Assembly: GCA_002633025.1 (NCBI GenBank)
Contig: NMRB01000381.1
Location: forward strand, 265,958 to 329,957
Direction of reading: 5' to 3'
Length of the DNA stretch: 64,000 nt
From: Notospermus geniculatus
Lineage: Eukaryota > Nemertea > Pilidiophora > Heteronemertea > Lineidae
The position numbers and the translations under genes were made by a program. Below, one piece after another: positions 1-11,394 of this stretch (the first letter of the stretch is position 1; every line of letters begins with the position of its first letter). Below the pieces are notes generated by a model. That model saw only the letters and a program-made list of their open reading frames with translations, had not been told where the DNA came from and did not search any database.

Positions 1-152
1 ATACGAGTATCGATCAGGGAGCTCCAGAAGCCAGTTTCCAACCACTGTTGTGACTGACTTTCGTACCATTGGTGCCTGATCAAACAGACGCTGAGCAAGG
101 TGGGATACAACATCGTCAACTGATTTTCCATTACCATACTGAATCACAGATC
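1..152 (-). CDS. DNAAF5: DNAAF5 exon 2 (partial, runs off window)
   Basis: An AG acceptor at 154-153 is followed by an open frame of 50 codons plus two bases that complete the split Gly codon from exon 1. The peptide begins [19 protein letters not shown] and continues through [15 protein letters not shown] to LPDRYSY. The stretch [16 protein letters not shown] and the following V-R-V-T-VVG-WLL pattern are what I know from vertebrate DNAAF5. The exon is too short to have been found by open-frame length alone. It reaches base 1 with no donor seen, so it continues outside the window. Confidence 0.92.
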
Positions 153-602
153 CTAATAAAAGAAAACAAGAGCTGATAATTATGCTGTAAATTTGATTAG
201 CTTTGTCCAGTTCAACAAAACACGAACAACAGCCACCCAAAACAAACTATGTATTGCCCACAAACAATGGAACTAAAATGAATTAGTGACTATTGGATAC
301 GAGCACTACTGTTGGCCTAGCGTCCATGTAAGGACTTCTTGGTGCCAATAGGCCAAGGTATGCACATACATGCAAAGGGTTCTAGTGAAGGTTAGATTAC
401 ATGGATTTCACTTGTCTCATGGTAGGTCTAGGCCTAGTCTAGCATGTCTACTCTAGGGTAGGCCTAGGCCTAAATGACAAATTCATGACTAACTACTCGG
501 CTACTAGGCCTAGTGAGCTGAGACCTAACAAGGCCAGGCCATGACGCTACATTGATGCTATTTATAAGGAGAGTGAGATGATAAAATGATTATTCGTGTT
601 AC
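153..602 (-). other. DNAAF5 intron 1
   Basis: This 450-base phase-1 intron has a GTAACA donor and a TTATTAG acceptor. It contains a low-complexity stretch rich in TAGGCCTA words at about 420-520. I see no other feature in it. Confidence 0.85.
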
Positions 603-1275
603 CGATTGTTTCAACAACGCAAGACCGCACACGAGAATGTTGATGCGATAATGTCTGCAAAAGCGGTTTGATAAGCGACTCTGACTGCATATGAAAGTGG
701 TCCGGGACTAGCTTTGCCACTGCTGCAGCACTTCTACAACTCTCCTTCTTCACCTCTGGGTATGGGTCAATAATTGTCCGTTGAAATATCTTGATCATGT
801 CATCCAAATAAACACCATTGTTTTTCCCAGCCAAGCCAATTATCAAGGCCAAAACACGGACAAGATCTAATCGAATTTCTTCAGAAGGCTCGACTATTTC
901 TGGCTGCCCAAGTCTTTGAACCAATACGGGGACAATGTAGGGTAAACAATCAATCGGTTGGGGAATGCTTTCCAAGAAATCTGAGACGAGACGGCAGGAA
1001 AGTTCTCGATTCTTTTCGACAGGATCAGACAGGCATTTCAACAACGGCTTTAGAATTTCTTGAAAAACGACCTGTAAAACCTCCTTCCTTGGCTTTGGAT
1101 TTAGCCCTAACGTTTCTTTCCGTATTCCTTCGATAGCTCGTTTTCTAATTGATCTATTATCTTCATTTAGACAGTTGATATGCCGGGCAGTTGTTTGCAA
1201 AATCGAATCCGCAGTGGTATGCATGCCGTCCGCCATCTTGTTGACGCTCGCAACCGCCTCGTTTTCATCCGGCAT
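603..1275 (-). CDS. DNAAF5: DNAAF5 (HEATR2) exon 1, N-terminal HEAT repeats
   Basis: DNAAF5 is a cytoplasmic HEAT-repeat factor needed to pre-assemble the dynein arms of motile cilia. This exon encodes about 224 residues made of paired amphipathic helices, for example KPRKEVLQVVFQEILKPLL, typical of HEAT repeats. The frame is closed by a consensus GT donor at 602-601, leaving phase 1, and joins exactly to the exon at 1-152. I placed the start at the first ATG (1275); the longer frame to 1287 begins with TTG. A second in-frame ATG at 1236 lies in a stronger context (AAG before ATGG) and could be the real start. The gene continues off the left edge, so only the first quarter or so is present. 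Identification rests on the join into the next exon and on family resemblance by eye. Confidence 0.92.
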
Positions 1276-1452
1276 ATGGAGCGCCAATGCGGTCAGTAGT
1301 CAGGTGCCCGTTATACGGGGCGTTCCCACGATAACAAAATATACCGGTAATGCGACAGGCCTTCTTCGTGTACGGCAAACATTTCAAAGAAATCGTTACA
1401 TTTACCATGTTTACTTCGTTGAATAGCCCATAATCATTTTCAGCTTCGTGTT

Positions 1453-2200
1453 CCACGGTGCCCAATCAATAATATTGCCGTACAGCTGCGGGAGAAAGTT
1501 CCGGTCACACTGATTTGGCCCGGTAGGCTACAGACACGTCTTCTTCTACATACCCCAGCAGCGTACACTTCAATCGGTCACCGACTTTGGTGTTCATCGG
1601 AGGACAGTATTCGTCCGGGAAACGAGGCTTTTACTTTGCTTTCAATCTCCCAAAGCTTTTTATCTCGGACATTGTGCGATGGTCTCTTAGACAAGTATTT
1701 AGGGTATACCTAAGGCTGGGTTTAGATGAAGGACCCTATTAAGGATTTTCTTACCGATCTTGGAATTTTAGGGGCGATTTTCGAGAAGCAGATAGTTTTG
1801 CTACCGTAACTATACCTCCCGCCTTCCGCCCGTGGATCATACACGGCCCTGATACCGGTTAACATCGCCGGAGGCCATTCTCAAGAGATTTATGTCCTGA
1901 GACATCCAAAAAGCAAAAATCAATTCGAATAATTTTTTTCTGAGCAAGCGCTCCTGCACCGTACAGTCTCATTCTCCCGCACGGCGTAGGCCTACAGTTC
2001 AAAATTGCCGATTTTCGATGCGTTCTCCCGCTGCGAATTTCTGGGAGATATTGCAGCAGCTAGCCTTTTTTAGTGTATTCATTCACCTAGGGTTATCATT
2101 TTGCCCTTAGCAATGGTATTTATAGTAATTTGGCATCTCAGCTTTGCCAAACGTGACCTTTCTCCCGCAGCTGTACGGCAATATTGATTGGGCACTGTGG
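1453..2200. mobile_element. 748-bp inverted-repeat DNA element upstream of DNAAF5
   Basis: The two ends are inverted copies of each other over about 50 bases, starting CCACRGTGCCCAATCAATA and continuing through GTACAGCTGCGGGAGAAAG to a GGTCAC-type inner edge. There is no long open frame inside, so it is a non-autonomous element. A clear target-site duplication is not visible. It lies only about 180 bases upstream of the DNAAF5 start, so it occupies much of the likely promoter region. Confidence 0.75.
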
Positions 2201-3930
2201 TGTAGGTGACCTGTAGACTCTTTGCGGTTTGTTCAATGAGGAGGGCGATATCCGACAGGTCGGCGCCGCGAGCGATGTGACCTGAGCGACGTCATTGACG
2301 TAATTTTAGGTGTTGACGTTGCGTCATGAGAAAATGGCCTGTACGTTTTCTACAGGAATAATGAGACAAAACGTATGCTTTTATCGGTATCACATTTCGT
2401 CGTTTTAAGGGAAAAAGCAAATGAAGTTAGAGAAATTTTCATCTACTACAAGATGATGTAAATTTTTCTGTCGGGCGACCAAAACAAACGGGTTATTTTC
2501 ATGCCAAAAGTAAATAGAAATAACGTTAAAAAAAGAAATTTCGGTCACAACGCTCGCAGCGACGCCGTGTGGTGTTAGTTCAGCGCGGTCCTCATTGCGT
2601 CGGGAAAGATGGCAGCAAAACCAATCGCAAAAGACTATGCTCGACACGGGAGATCTTTGCTGACGGATCCTCGCGATCCACCCGATCACCGACTTGAAAA
2701 TTGCATCGTCGGCTCGCATTACCGCTAGAGCTGGAGCTGCTCCTTGGCAACGGAGGCTTCAACGATCGCCGTCACAGAGTAGTTTATGAAATCATCCCAA
2801 TTGGANGTTAAGAGTACCGGTACCCTCCCCACAGGGTGGTAAACCAATGGGACTGGTTAACATGAACCCATTCTCTTGTACCCATTTAAAGAAACCCATG
2901 GGAAACGGGTCCAGATATGAGACAAGGAATGAACCCATGCCATTCCCATGGGTTTCTCGAGCTTATTAGTTTTTACAGTGTAATAGTTCGGGAAGGAAAA
3001 TTGGCGAGGGCTAACTTTCAGCTGTGCCCTGTTTTTTCTGAAACAACACAACGAATATATCACGAGCTCGAATAGAGAACTCTACGTTAAGCGGTTTGTG
3101 TTTTTTTTGAATAGGTAAGGAACGTGTTGACAACGCTCTCTATTTAAGCTTCTCCGTAGCCGCGATGCTTACTAGAAAAAAAGCCCCTCCCACGCAGGAG
3201 ATTTTTTCCCATGAAAATAGCTCTATTGTGATCCAATTCCGCAGTTTCAGGTAACACGACACGTTCTTTGAGGGAACTGGATGGGAAGTGGTCCGGTGTC
3301 AAAGACGCGTTCTCCTGGAGAAAAAAAAAACAATTGCTTATTATTAGTAACTTTTATAGATTGATCTTTATTGACTGAAGTAAGTCGATATTTCGGATTG
3401 CTCTTTCGGTCGCGGTACTATTTTTGTATTTCTACAAACGTTGGGAGAAAAAGAACATCGCTTCCTGATTCCGTGCACGTACAGTACGTGCGTAAGGCGA
3501 TTTTGTTGCATAACCTCGCCGGGAGGTTCCGGAAAACAGCGTATAAACGATTTAGAATAGTGGGATTCTCGTCTGCTGCTGTCCGTGGCGGAGGGGTCTA
3601 CCCAACAAGATCTCGCAGTGGCGAGGGTGACGGGAACCCGGCAGCGATGATCGCCGATAGCACTATCCACCTACACTCGCTCTCTAATTTTCCGCCCGAC
3701 TTCTCGAGGAGCGTTTGTGAAGAGCAGTCGTTCAGCGGAGGGGAATCTAGCAGCCATTAGGTATCGATTAGCCCGACCGCTGATAGGGGTGATAACAGGG
3801 GGCGTCAAACACGTTAACCTACATAACCTTTCCTTCAAAGCGAATCATCCATTTTCGGGTGATCACCGATGACCTTTCGTCCAAATTCCTCCCACGCATA
3901 TTGCGGTTTCATCTCTAGTTTTATACGCTG
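2201..3930. other. Intergenic, no gene seen
   Basis: Overlapping short frames occur on both strands, best at 3371-3760, but none shows a domain or splice structure. Bases 2548-2578 recur with one mismatch at 23058-23088. A single N at 2806 probably marks a contig join. A short inverted pair around CCCATGGG lies at about 2889-2955. Confidence 0.6.
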
Positions 3931-4168
3931 AAGCTAGGAATCCACTGCTGATTTTCTGCGTTGCGACTTGCTTTGCAACCTGCTACCTGCGATTGAATAC
4001 GATCGCAAGGAACTGATACCGGTCGCCGGCCGATTGCCGACTGAAATTGACCACATCTTCGCCATTGGTGGAAATCACGTCTAGCGAGTCCACGGCGATC
4101 GAGTGCCCAGTTGCAAAGCAAGTCGCAACGCAAAATCGGTTTGAAAATCAATGGTGGATTCCTAGCTT
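3931..4168. mobile_element. MITE family B, copy 1
   Basis: The element has inverted ends AAGCTAGGAATCC and GGATTCCTAGCTT, then a second inverted pair, TTGCGACTTGCTTTGCAAC against GTTGCAAAGCAAGTCGCAA. At 238 bp without coding capacity it fits a MITE. It is about 95% identical by eye to 19252-19487 and matches the complement of 47631-47797. Confidence 0.85.
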
Positions 4169-7070
4169 GAGACAGCTCGGTTTCGCTTTTTTTGCGCATG
4201 ACTGGGATGTGCAAACATTCCGGAAAAGGATACTGCATTTACATGTGCTGTATGGTAATAACATGGCTGCCAGCGAAATCGATCAATACATTGGGACCTA
4301 AAATGTTGAGCCATAGATCAATTACGGTAATTCTAGAACCTTCCCTTCGTCTCTCTCTGCGCCGGCCATCGCCACGTGACCTGAAAGACACGTGCCTTCT
4401 ATCGGAAACTGCAGGAACTATCATTACAGAGTTCGTTTTGTTTGGCTTCCTATTTCCAGGGCACTTATTAATTTATGTGATCGGCTGACCTTCTTTCGAT
4501 AACAAACCCCTCGGGGGAACCTCTAAAACAACAATAGCTTGGAAAGGTCAGAGCATAAACGGCGGGGCGTGGGAGACTAATATTATACTATCCATAACTC
4601 AGAAGACTGTTTCACAAATTCAGATTCAAAAAATGTCAAAAATTAGCTTTCGGGATCACGAAAATAGAGAGATGAAATACATTAATACGGAAATTTGCGT
4701 AGGCCTAGAGCGCTACTTACTAGTTCATATTTGATGCTCTGTATATTTGATTATTGTTAGGCACTCAAATGGGGAATGACTCAGAGGAAATCGCAACAAT
4801 GGTAAAAAAAGATTGGTGTGTAAAGGTTACTAACTGCGCGAGGCACTATGTCAAAATCAATCTTCAACCGTTATGTTTTATCTTGGAACATACTCACGAA
4901 AAAGCGTTTTCAAAGCAAGAGAATATTTTTCCAAACAAAGAGAGCATTAGGTTCACACTGACGTGTTTGAAATTAGGGAGATTAAAAAATTGGCCCGCGT
5001 CTGTTTAGATTGGTACCACGATCCTCCGCTAGATGGACCCTCCAATCTAGCGTCTGTTGGCCCCGACTGCCGAAAACCAGGACGTAAACTTTGCTTCAAG
5101 TCTTACGTTCACAAGAGGTGGTCTATTCGTCGATTCCTGTTTTATTTTTGTTAAGAAAGTTTGTTAGCATCATGAAAAAAGTGTTATGGGCACAGTCGGT
5201 CATGAATCAGATTATTTCACGTGGAAGCATACCACTTTCACGTGACTTTCTTAACTCGTGTTCAACAAAACGACGAATCGACGGCTGGGGTAGCTCTCAT
5301 GAACGTACGACTTTAAAACATATGTGACAAACAGGCAATCTAAAAATCGCTAATTATTCCAGATCACATGAGCTAAACCAACACAGCTCGCTTCGAAAGC
5401 TTGGAATGGAAGTCCTAAAACCTGTACGAATTTTTAATTCACTTAATCGCTATAGGTACCGGTATAGTTCATTTATGCTTTTATGAACAAGGTAATACGC
5501 ACGAGTTCCATCTTGTAGCGAGAAAATTCTCTGATGACCACATTATATAGAATATTACTTGAAGCCAATAAGTGGTTCTCTAAAGAGTTCATATTTATGT
5601 AACCCAAGGCGTTATTTTTCCGCTGATTTTCCCGAAATGTACGGCTGCGCCGAAAACCAATATCTTGAGAAATTCTGCCATTGCGTGGGTGGCTAAAGTG
5701 ATGTCGGATGAGATACCGAACTTAATCTTTCGTCGATGGCAAATTTGTGAAGACCAGGATTACATTTCTTTCTATTCAATTATTCTCCTCCTCTAGATAA
5801 TGACTTTGGGAGATTTCATATCAAATAGGGGACAAAATTACATTTATTCAATAAAATCTTATTAGCCCAATGACGCTATGACTCCAGATTTGCGAGAAGT
5901 GAAACTCACGGAGACGGAGCATTGTTTGCATCTTTTGACACTGGTCTGACTTGAGAGGGTTGATCATTGGCCGATCAGGGTCCATTCTGGGGTCTATTTC
6001 GCTCGGCATACAACACAATGTGCATCATGAACGATAGACCGAAAGATGCTCTACTTTTCTGGTCACAACTCGATGAAAACTGACATCGCATCGAGCATCG
6101 TCAACACCGGAAGTGGATTCCATCCCGAGTGATTAAGTCGGCCGAGGAGCAACGTCTAAATATGCTTCGCATTTTTTCGCCGCTGAACACTTAGTCGTAC
6201 ATCATCTAACACCGGATCAATTATTGACCGCCAGGCTATTCCCAGCAACTACGCCATTCTTAATAACTGTGCCAGTATATTGATTATTTCTGCCAATAAT
6301 CACTTGTCTCACGTTTAAATTAAGAATGAATGATTCGACACGAATATTCGCCCCTAACAAGGTATTTCAATCCGCCACTTTGGTCCTATATTAGGAGTAC
6401 TTCGGAACTCGCGGAAACAATACGCAGCCGTCGGTGAAAGTGGATGCGAACTCTAACATTTTGGAACAAAGCACCACGATGAGAGCGATATCAAAATAGA
6501 GCGTCATCAATAGAGATCCCTTTTGCAATTTGCGCCTAATTTGATGTAAAAAAAGGAGGATGAATCTGGTGCGAGTGGGGATACCCGGCGGCACTCCGTG
6601 CCCCTTGCCCAAGGCCACATAACAGAAAACCGATCAAAAGGTTTCACCATGGACTAGTAGGCTGTACTATCGCGTCGTGAAGTGCGGACACCTTTGCAAC
6701 GAGTCGCAAGTAGTTGCACGACTCTGTCGAACGAAGGCAACAACAACGTTCCATTCCATCATGAATGTAATAATGCCATTAGAGCAATTTTCAATGCACG
6801 GATAATAATTTGGCCAGTTGGAAACCTGACTGTATGATGAGTTTCCCTAGTGACCATCTCTATGTCGGTTGTGGAAGTACGGCACGTCCACTTGGTCCGC
6901 TAGGAACTGTAAACGTAATCATACCAGCGTTCATTCCCACTGAGATCGCCATTTCTTGGAATTCCCGGGGAACGATGATGAAACTGATCACCACAGATGC
7001 GATTATCAGACAATGAGGCCGCCCCGTTTCGTGATTTTTTTCCTGAGCTGAAACCAGAACGTACATTCAT
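4169..7070. other. Intergenic, no gene seen
   Basis: Only short unsupported frames are present. Bases about 5238-5310 resemble 41288-41350 (TTTCTTAACTCGTGTTC, then GCTCTCATGAACGTA), so a diverged dispersed repeat is present. No other structure was recognised. Confidence 0.55.
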
Positions 7071-7142
7071 GACACATTGGTTTGACGTCGGACTGGAAAT
7101 CTGGGCAGAAGTATCGGCGCAGGTTCGAATCCCCTTGCCACC
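7071..7142 (+). pseudogene. tRNA-Ser-like relic or SINE head
   Basis: A perfect B box GGTTCGAATCC lies at 7122-7132. Upstream is an anticodon arm, TCGGA-CTGGAAA-TCTGG, whose loop would present GGA (Ser), and a long variable arm as in class II tRNAs. The sequence ends CCACCA. The acceptor stem does not pair, because the 5' side lacks a complement to TTGCCACC, and the T stem is degenerate. A run of Ts from about 7147 could act as a Pol III stop. This suggests a decayed tRNA-Ser or the head of a tRNA-derived SINE. Confidence 0.5.
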
Positions 7143-8519
7143 ATACGTTTTTCTTTTTACTTAAAGATTACATTTCTAACTAATTAATTGTTTTTTTTTT
7201 CAATTTCTTTTCATCTTCGAAATCTCTTTCCAAGAACACCACTAGCAACTTGCTAAGGGTTCAAATGTAAATGTAAATGTATTAATGCATGGTACCTTAA
7301 ACTGACTAGGAGCAAAAATTTATAAGGCGAGCGACTCGCTTATAAATTTTTGCTAGGAGGGATTAAAAATGAACCATTCCAAATGTAGTACGTAGAACCA
7401 CCAGCTCTGGCTTCAGTTGCTAAGACGAACCCTGAGAACAACACACGCAGAAGCAACTCATCGAGCCGTCTACGACTCCGATAACGATGAAGAATCAGAG
7501 ATGCAATGCCCTTGAGCCAATGCGGGGGTGATAAAGCAGACCTATCGGATGGAGACCGATTTGCCTCGTGGAATGTAAGCCAGGTCTCATTACCCTATTC
7601 GGGAAATTAGGCGAGGAACGTAGCTTGGGGGTTACAGGCAGGTGAAGGAAAATCTCCAAAACAAACCGTATTCTCTCAATGTGAATTTAATGCCGTGGAT
7701 AATTTTACAAATTGGCTGACGGGATTTTTTACATGCCATGATTTGAAGCTACTGCGAAGTGAAAAAGAAGAACGTCACAAGAAAGACAGAAATTGTTGTG
7801 AGCGAACTTTGAATTCGATGTGGTATACAACAAAATGGTGGTCATGGTGTAGTACAACGTTCTCTTGATCACGTACGCCATACGTCACCTGTCAGACGGT
7901 AGCGTGGGACCATCCACATTCATCCGAATTGCTGTCACCGACATCTGTGGGTCTGATGTTCCCATCTACACCGGAAAAGACGTAACTAATTCAGACAGTC
8001 GGATGTCAGCGAGAGGGCGAGGAGTTCCAGATCACTGCTTGAGGTAAAACCTACAAACTCTCTGCGAGCTGATATCGACATGGTGCTATCCCGATTCCTG
8101 TTGCAAACGTCTCTCACCCCAAAAAACCTGACAAACTCCAAAATCGTCGAAAACATGAAGCAATTTGCCTAATGATAAAGTTTTTCTACCTTTTCCATCC
8201 TACATGCGCACAGAATCCGCTTATTCCAGCTTTTATCACGACCCAACCCATGGAATCTTCTTTGCCTTCAGTCCTGACAGAAATAGACAGGTAAACATCA
8301 ACGTCTGCTGAGACTCGTTTCCACTGACAGACAAAAGGTACTCAGACGTCTCTAGGAAAACAATACTTAACACAAAATCGTGTCTGATTCCTTCAAAACA
8401 AGTTAAACAAGAAAAGGACATCGGAGCGATGTCAATGGTTTCCGATCCTGAAGACAGTGGCCAATCTACCACTAACCAATTTCCAGTTGAAGTTGTGAGA
8501 AGTTTACTACTCTAGAGCT
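7143..8519. other. Intergenic with one short near-perfect hairpin
   Basis: A 44-base near-palindrome lies at 7311-7354, with arms reading AGCAAAAATTTATAAGGCGA against TCGCTTATAAATTTTTGCT. Nothing else was recognised. Confidence 0.55.
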
Positions 8520-9480
8520 GGTTGACTGTGACCTTGACCTCTGATCTTGAGAAGTATTGCGTAACTGGAACAAGCATCCTTGATTAAACCTATAGGAGAT
8601 GGTTAATGCAGGCTTCTAATTATAGTTTTCTCATGAAATTCTGAGCAGATTTGCATTAATAACTGTTTGACCTTGACCTCTAAGGTCATTGCGTAATCTG
8701 AAAGGTCATCCTTGATGACCTAGATCATCCTTGATGACCTAGGTGTACGTGAAGTTTTTAGGTTTCTACCATCACCAGGTTCTGACTTATCTCATGTTAT
8801 CAAAAATTTCCATGTGAAATCTCGCAATGATATTGGCAATGATATTGGCAAATATCATGTGACCGAGCAGGTGCAAACTGAAAATTTCAGTTGCAATAAC
8901 ATCCTTGGATGAGCTATGGTTGCGATACCAGTTTTAAGTCGCTTACGGTGCCAGATCTCCCGATATGTCAAAATATCAAATTTGATATATCAATTTCATT
9001 ATGATGCTGACCCTGGGGAATACATTTGTTGATGCCAGTATCTTGCCAAGGGACACAAACATAGGGAAGGAACTTGTTACTACTCTTTACCTGCCTCAGA
9101 GCCAAGTTATTCAAGAAACAAAAGTGTGACAGCCTTTTAATCTTAACCTTTGATATTTCAAATTCACCATGAACCAGGTATCGGAGACCTGAAATTTTCA
9201 TTCCATCTTGTCGTTGCCTGGGGGTAGGTCACATTTCCAGGTCCGTGTAGTTGTTGCAGAAACAAAGTTACAGGATGTGACAGAGTAGATAGACAGACAG
9301 ACGTGATGACCAAACACAATATGGTTTCCCATCTTTGAGATCGGAAACCATAACTACGATCAGTAAACCCTTACTCAACGTAGGTTCAACTGATCGGAAT
9401 TTGAGCCTGCACCAACCTCTCCACATTGAAACTAAACCAAGCCTGGCGGCGACAGGGTTCACAAGGTGACTTCAGGGGTG
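8520..9480. repeat. Probable dispersed repeat with TGACCTTGACCT words
   Basis: TGACCTTGACCTCT occurs at about 8527 and 8671, followed each time by a GCGTAA word and ATCCTTGAT. A local duplication of GATGACCTAG follows, and ATGATATTGGCA is doubled at about 8827. The stretch ends in GACAGACAGACG and a tail near 9340. This looks like a decayed repetitive element; the family is not recognised. TCAAGGTCA words on the reverse strand match nuclear-receptor half-sites, but that is probably incidental. Confidence 0.4.
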
Positions 9481-10243
9481 GCACTCGGACTCAGTCATTC
9501 CCAGCCCAGGCTACAGCAGTCGTGTATTGGTACAACACATTGGCATTGCACATGGCGTATACACAACGACCAGAACAGTCCTATCCACGGGAGAGAGGAC
9601 GTGAGGCTATATCAGTATAATTAGCGCAATAACACATGGATATTTACTCAGTAACCTGCGCACTACGTACATACAACAATAAACCACTTCACTCATTCAC
9701 CGCGAATAAAAGTTGCATGTATAAAAGTTGCATGTATATCCCAAGGGCGCCAAACAGAGACCCCGTTGCAGGATAACCTCGAAATCTGCCTATTCCACGT
9801 CAACGTGACTTCAGCCATTTCATCAACTCATCACAGTAAAGGTAAAATTGTTGGGAATTATAAATTCTAATAACATACAACCAACATCACATTTCGCCAT
9901 CTTCTAAGAATTTTATCGTTCAGAAACCGATATACCCTCTAAAATTAAAAAAAGCTCTTCAAAAAAAATTCACAGCATTCTGTTCGAAAATTCTCACACA
10001 AATAAACCGTAGAATATGACTACACGCGAAATTTCAAACTCAATGCTCCTTCAACAACTGAGATGCTCAAAATATTGCCAGACATGCCAGACAGTGTTAA
10101 AAATAAGGGTCACCTTTGTGAACCAATAATTTCCCGAACACAGTATTTTCTCGTTCTGATGACGTCTTGTGTTAAATATTCGTCCATGTTCCTGTGGCCT
10201 TCCGGCCGAAGTATGCGAGACCAAGTTGCAAATTTTGACGTAA
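9481..10243. other. Intergenic, AT-rich, no gene seen
   Basis: A 14-base unit, ATAAAAGTTGCATG, is directly doubled at about 9705-9735. No coding or structured element was found. Confidence 0.5.
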
Positions 10244-10580
10244 AAAGCCTGCCGCACACTGGAGCAATCTGCTGAGCAAAAAGTCATTCGAGACCGTTTG
10301 CTCAGCAGATAGCTCGCGTGTGCGCGTATTTTTCGGTGAGTTTTTTTGCCTCCAACCGAAAATACACGCACACGCGAGCTATCTGCTTAGCAAACGGTCT
10401 CGTTAAATGTACCTTATGTTTTTGTATTTTTGTAGAGGAGACATGCACTTTAAGCACAACTGTGCTTCTCGCATGTTCTCCTCATTAATACATTATTAAT
10501 AAAACATTTATTATACATGTATAAAAAAACGGTCTCGAATGACGTTTTGCTCAGCCGATACCCAGTGTGCGGCACGCTTT
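10244..10580. mobile_element. MITE family A, copy 1 (337 bp)
   Basis: The ends are inverted: GCCTGCCGCACACTGG at the left against CCAGTGTGCGGCACGC at the right, followed inwards by CTGAGCAAAA, CATTCGAGACC and AAACGGTCTCG-type blocks. Inside, 10292-10405 is a second inverted repeat with arms of about 50 bases (GCTCGCGTGTGCGCGTATTT), and 10434-10484 forms a third hairpin (GAGGAGACATGC against GCATGTTCTCCTC). It abuts the 3' end of the truncated transporter copy. No clean target duplication is seen. Confidence 0.85.
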
Positions 10581-10627
10581 AGGGCGACAACTAAATCTAG
10601 TCAAGCAGGCTGAGGTTTTGACTTTGG

Positions 10628-11155
10628 TCACTCCGGATTCTGCTCGGCATCGGCCATGTTCGGACCCACACGCTCCTCCTCTTCCCCTCTCTCCATGGCT
10701 CTTACGGCGGTGTCGGCCTTCACAAACCACCTGGACACAGGAATGAGAACAGCTACTAGATAGAATAGGCTTATGGCGGCCAGGATGTAGAAAATGATGT
10801 CGATGTAATGGACAACAGGTTCTAAATCGGTTCTGTCCAATATTAGGAGAAGTGGAAGAGTGAAGAGAACGAAGCCTCCTTGTAGCGTGAACATGAGGGT
10901 GGAGAGACCTGGAGGACACTGTGTGGAACAAAAGGAGAGGAGGGCGCTGTAGATGATGAACATGGACAGGCCGGCGATGATGTACTGAGGAAGAAGAAGC
11001 AGGAATATCTTCTGTTGACGTCCCGAATTAATAAGAGACGTCACGACACCGGCGGTCAGTAGGGTTACAATGGAGAAGATAAAACCGACCCCGAGTGATT
11101 TCAGCTGGTTCACCATATCGTGTTGCCACAAGTGATGTCCACCAAACCTCGCGAA
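10628..11155 (-). pseudogene. Truncated duplicate of the POT/SLC15-like transporter (last 175 codons)
   Basis: This is an open frame for 175 residues, ending in the same residues, AEQNPE, and stop as the full gene at 11395. It is almost identical (for example IFSIVTLL here against IFSIITLL there). It begins mid-codon at the single N at 11156, so the first 355 residues are absent. It would encode only the last transmembrane helices. Downstream of the stop the AATAAA of the full copy is changed (AAAACC), so the copy lacks that polyadenylation signal. It is either a real tandem partial duplication or an unmerged second allele; the N at its broken end favours an assembly cause. Confidence 0.85.
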
Positions 11156-11283
11156 NGTCCATGAAGTTCGTAAAAAGACTGTAAAAAGTTGCCACTACGT
11201 TCCACTCCGTTCGCACACACACTTTGAGCCCGTTCGGCACCATTTTCAAGGACGTACTGAGAACTAGGTCAGTGTGATGGGGT

Positions 11284-11345
11284 ATTAGCAAACGGTCTCG
11301 AATGACGTTTTGCTCAGCAGATAACTCCAGTGTGCGGCAGGCTTC
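11284..11345. mobile_element. MITE family A, copy 2 (right-end fragment)
   Basis: TTAGCAAACGGTCTCGAATG and the following bases to GTGTGCGGCAGGCTT repeat the right end of the element at 10244-10580. The fragment lies about 50 bases past the stop codon of the intact transporter. It is part of the duplicated block shared with 10531-11155. Confidence 0.75.
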
Positions 11346-11380
11346 AGGGCGACGACTGAATCTAGTCAAGCAGGCTGGGG

Positions 11381-11386
11381 TTTATT
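11381..11386 (-). terminator. Polyadenylation signal AATAAA of the transporter gene
   Basis: AATAAA on the minus strand begins eight bases after the TGA stop. Such a short 3' UTR would be unusual, but this is the only nearby canonical signal. It is destroyed in the truncated duplicate. Confidence 0.5.
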
Positions 11387-11394
11387 GACTTTGG

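Noticed and set aside
1265-1465. Minus-strand frame directly upstream of DNAAF5
   Set aside because: It runs in another frame over the promoter region and into the 1453-2200 element; it has no features.
3368-3760. Overlapping frames of 100 and 129 codons on opposite strands
   Set aside because: Both open over the same GC-rich stretch, neither with a domain; probably a base-composition effect.
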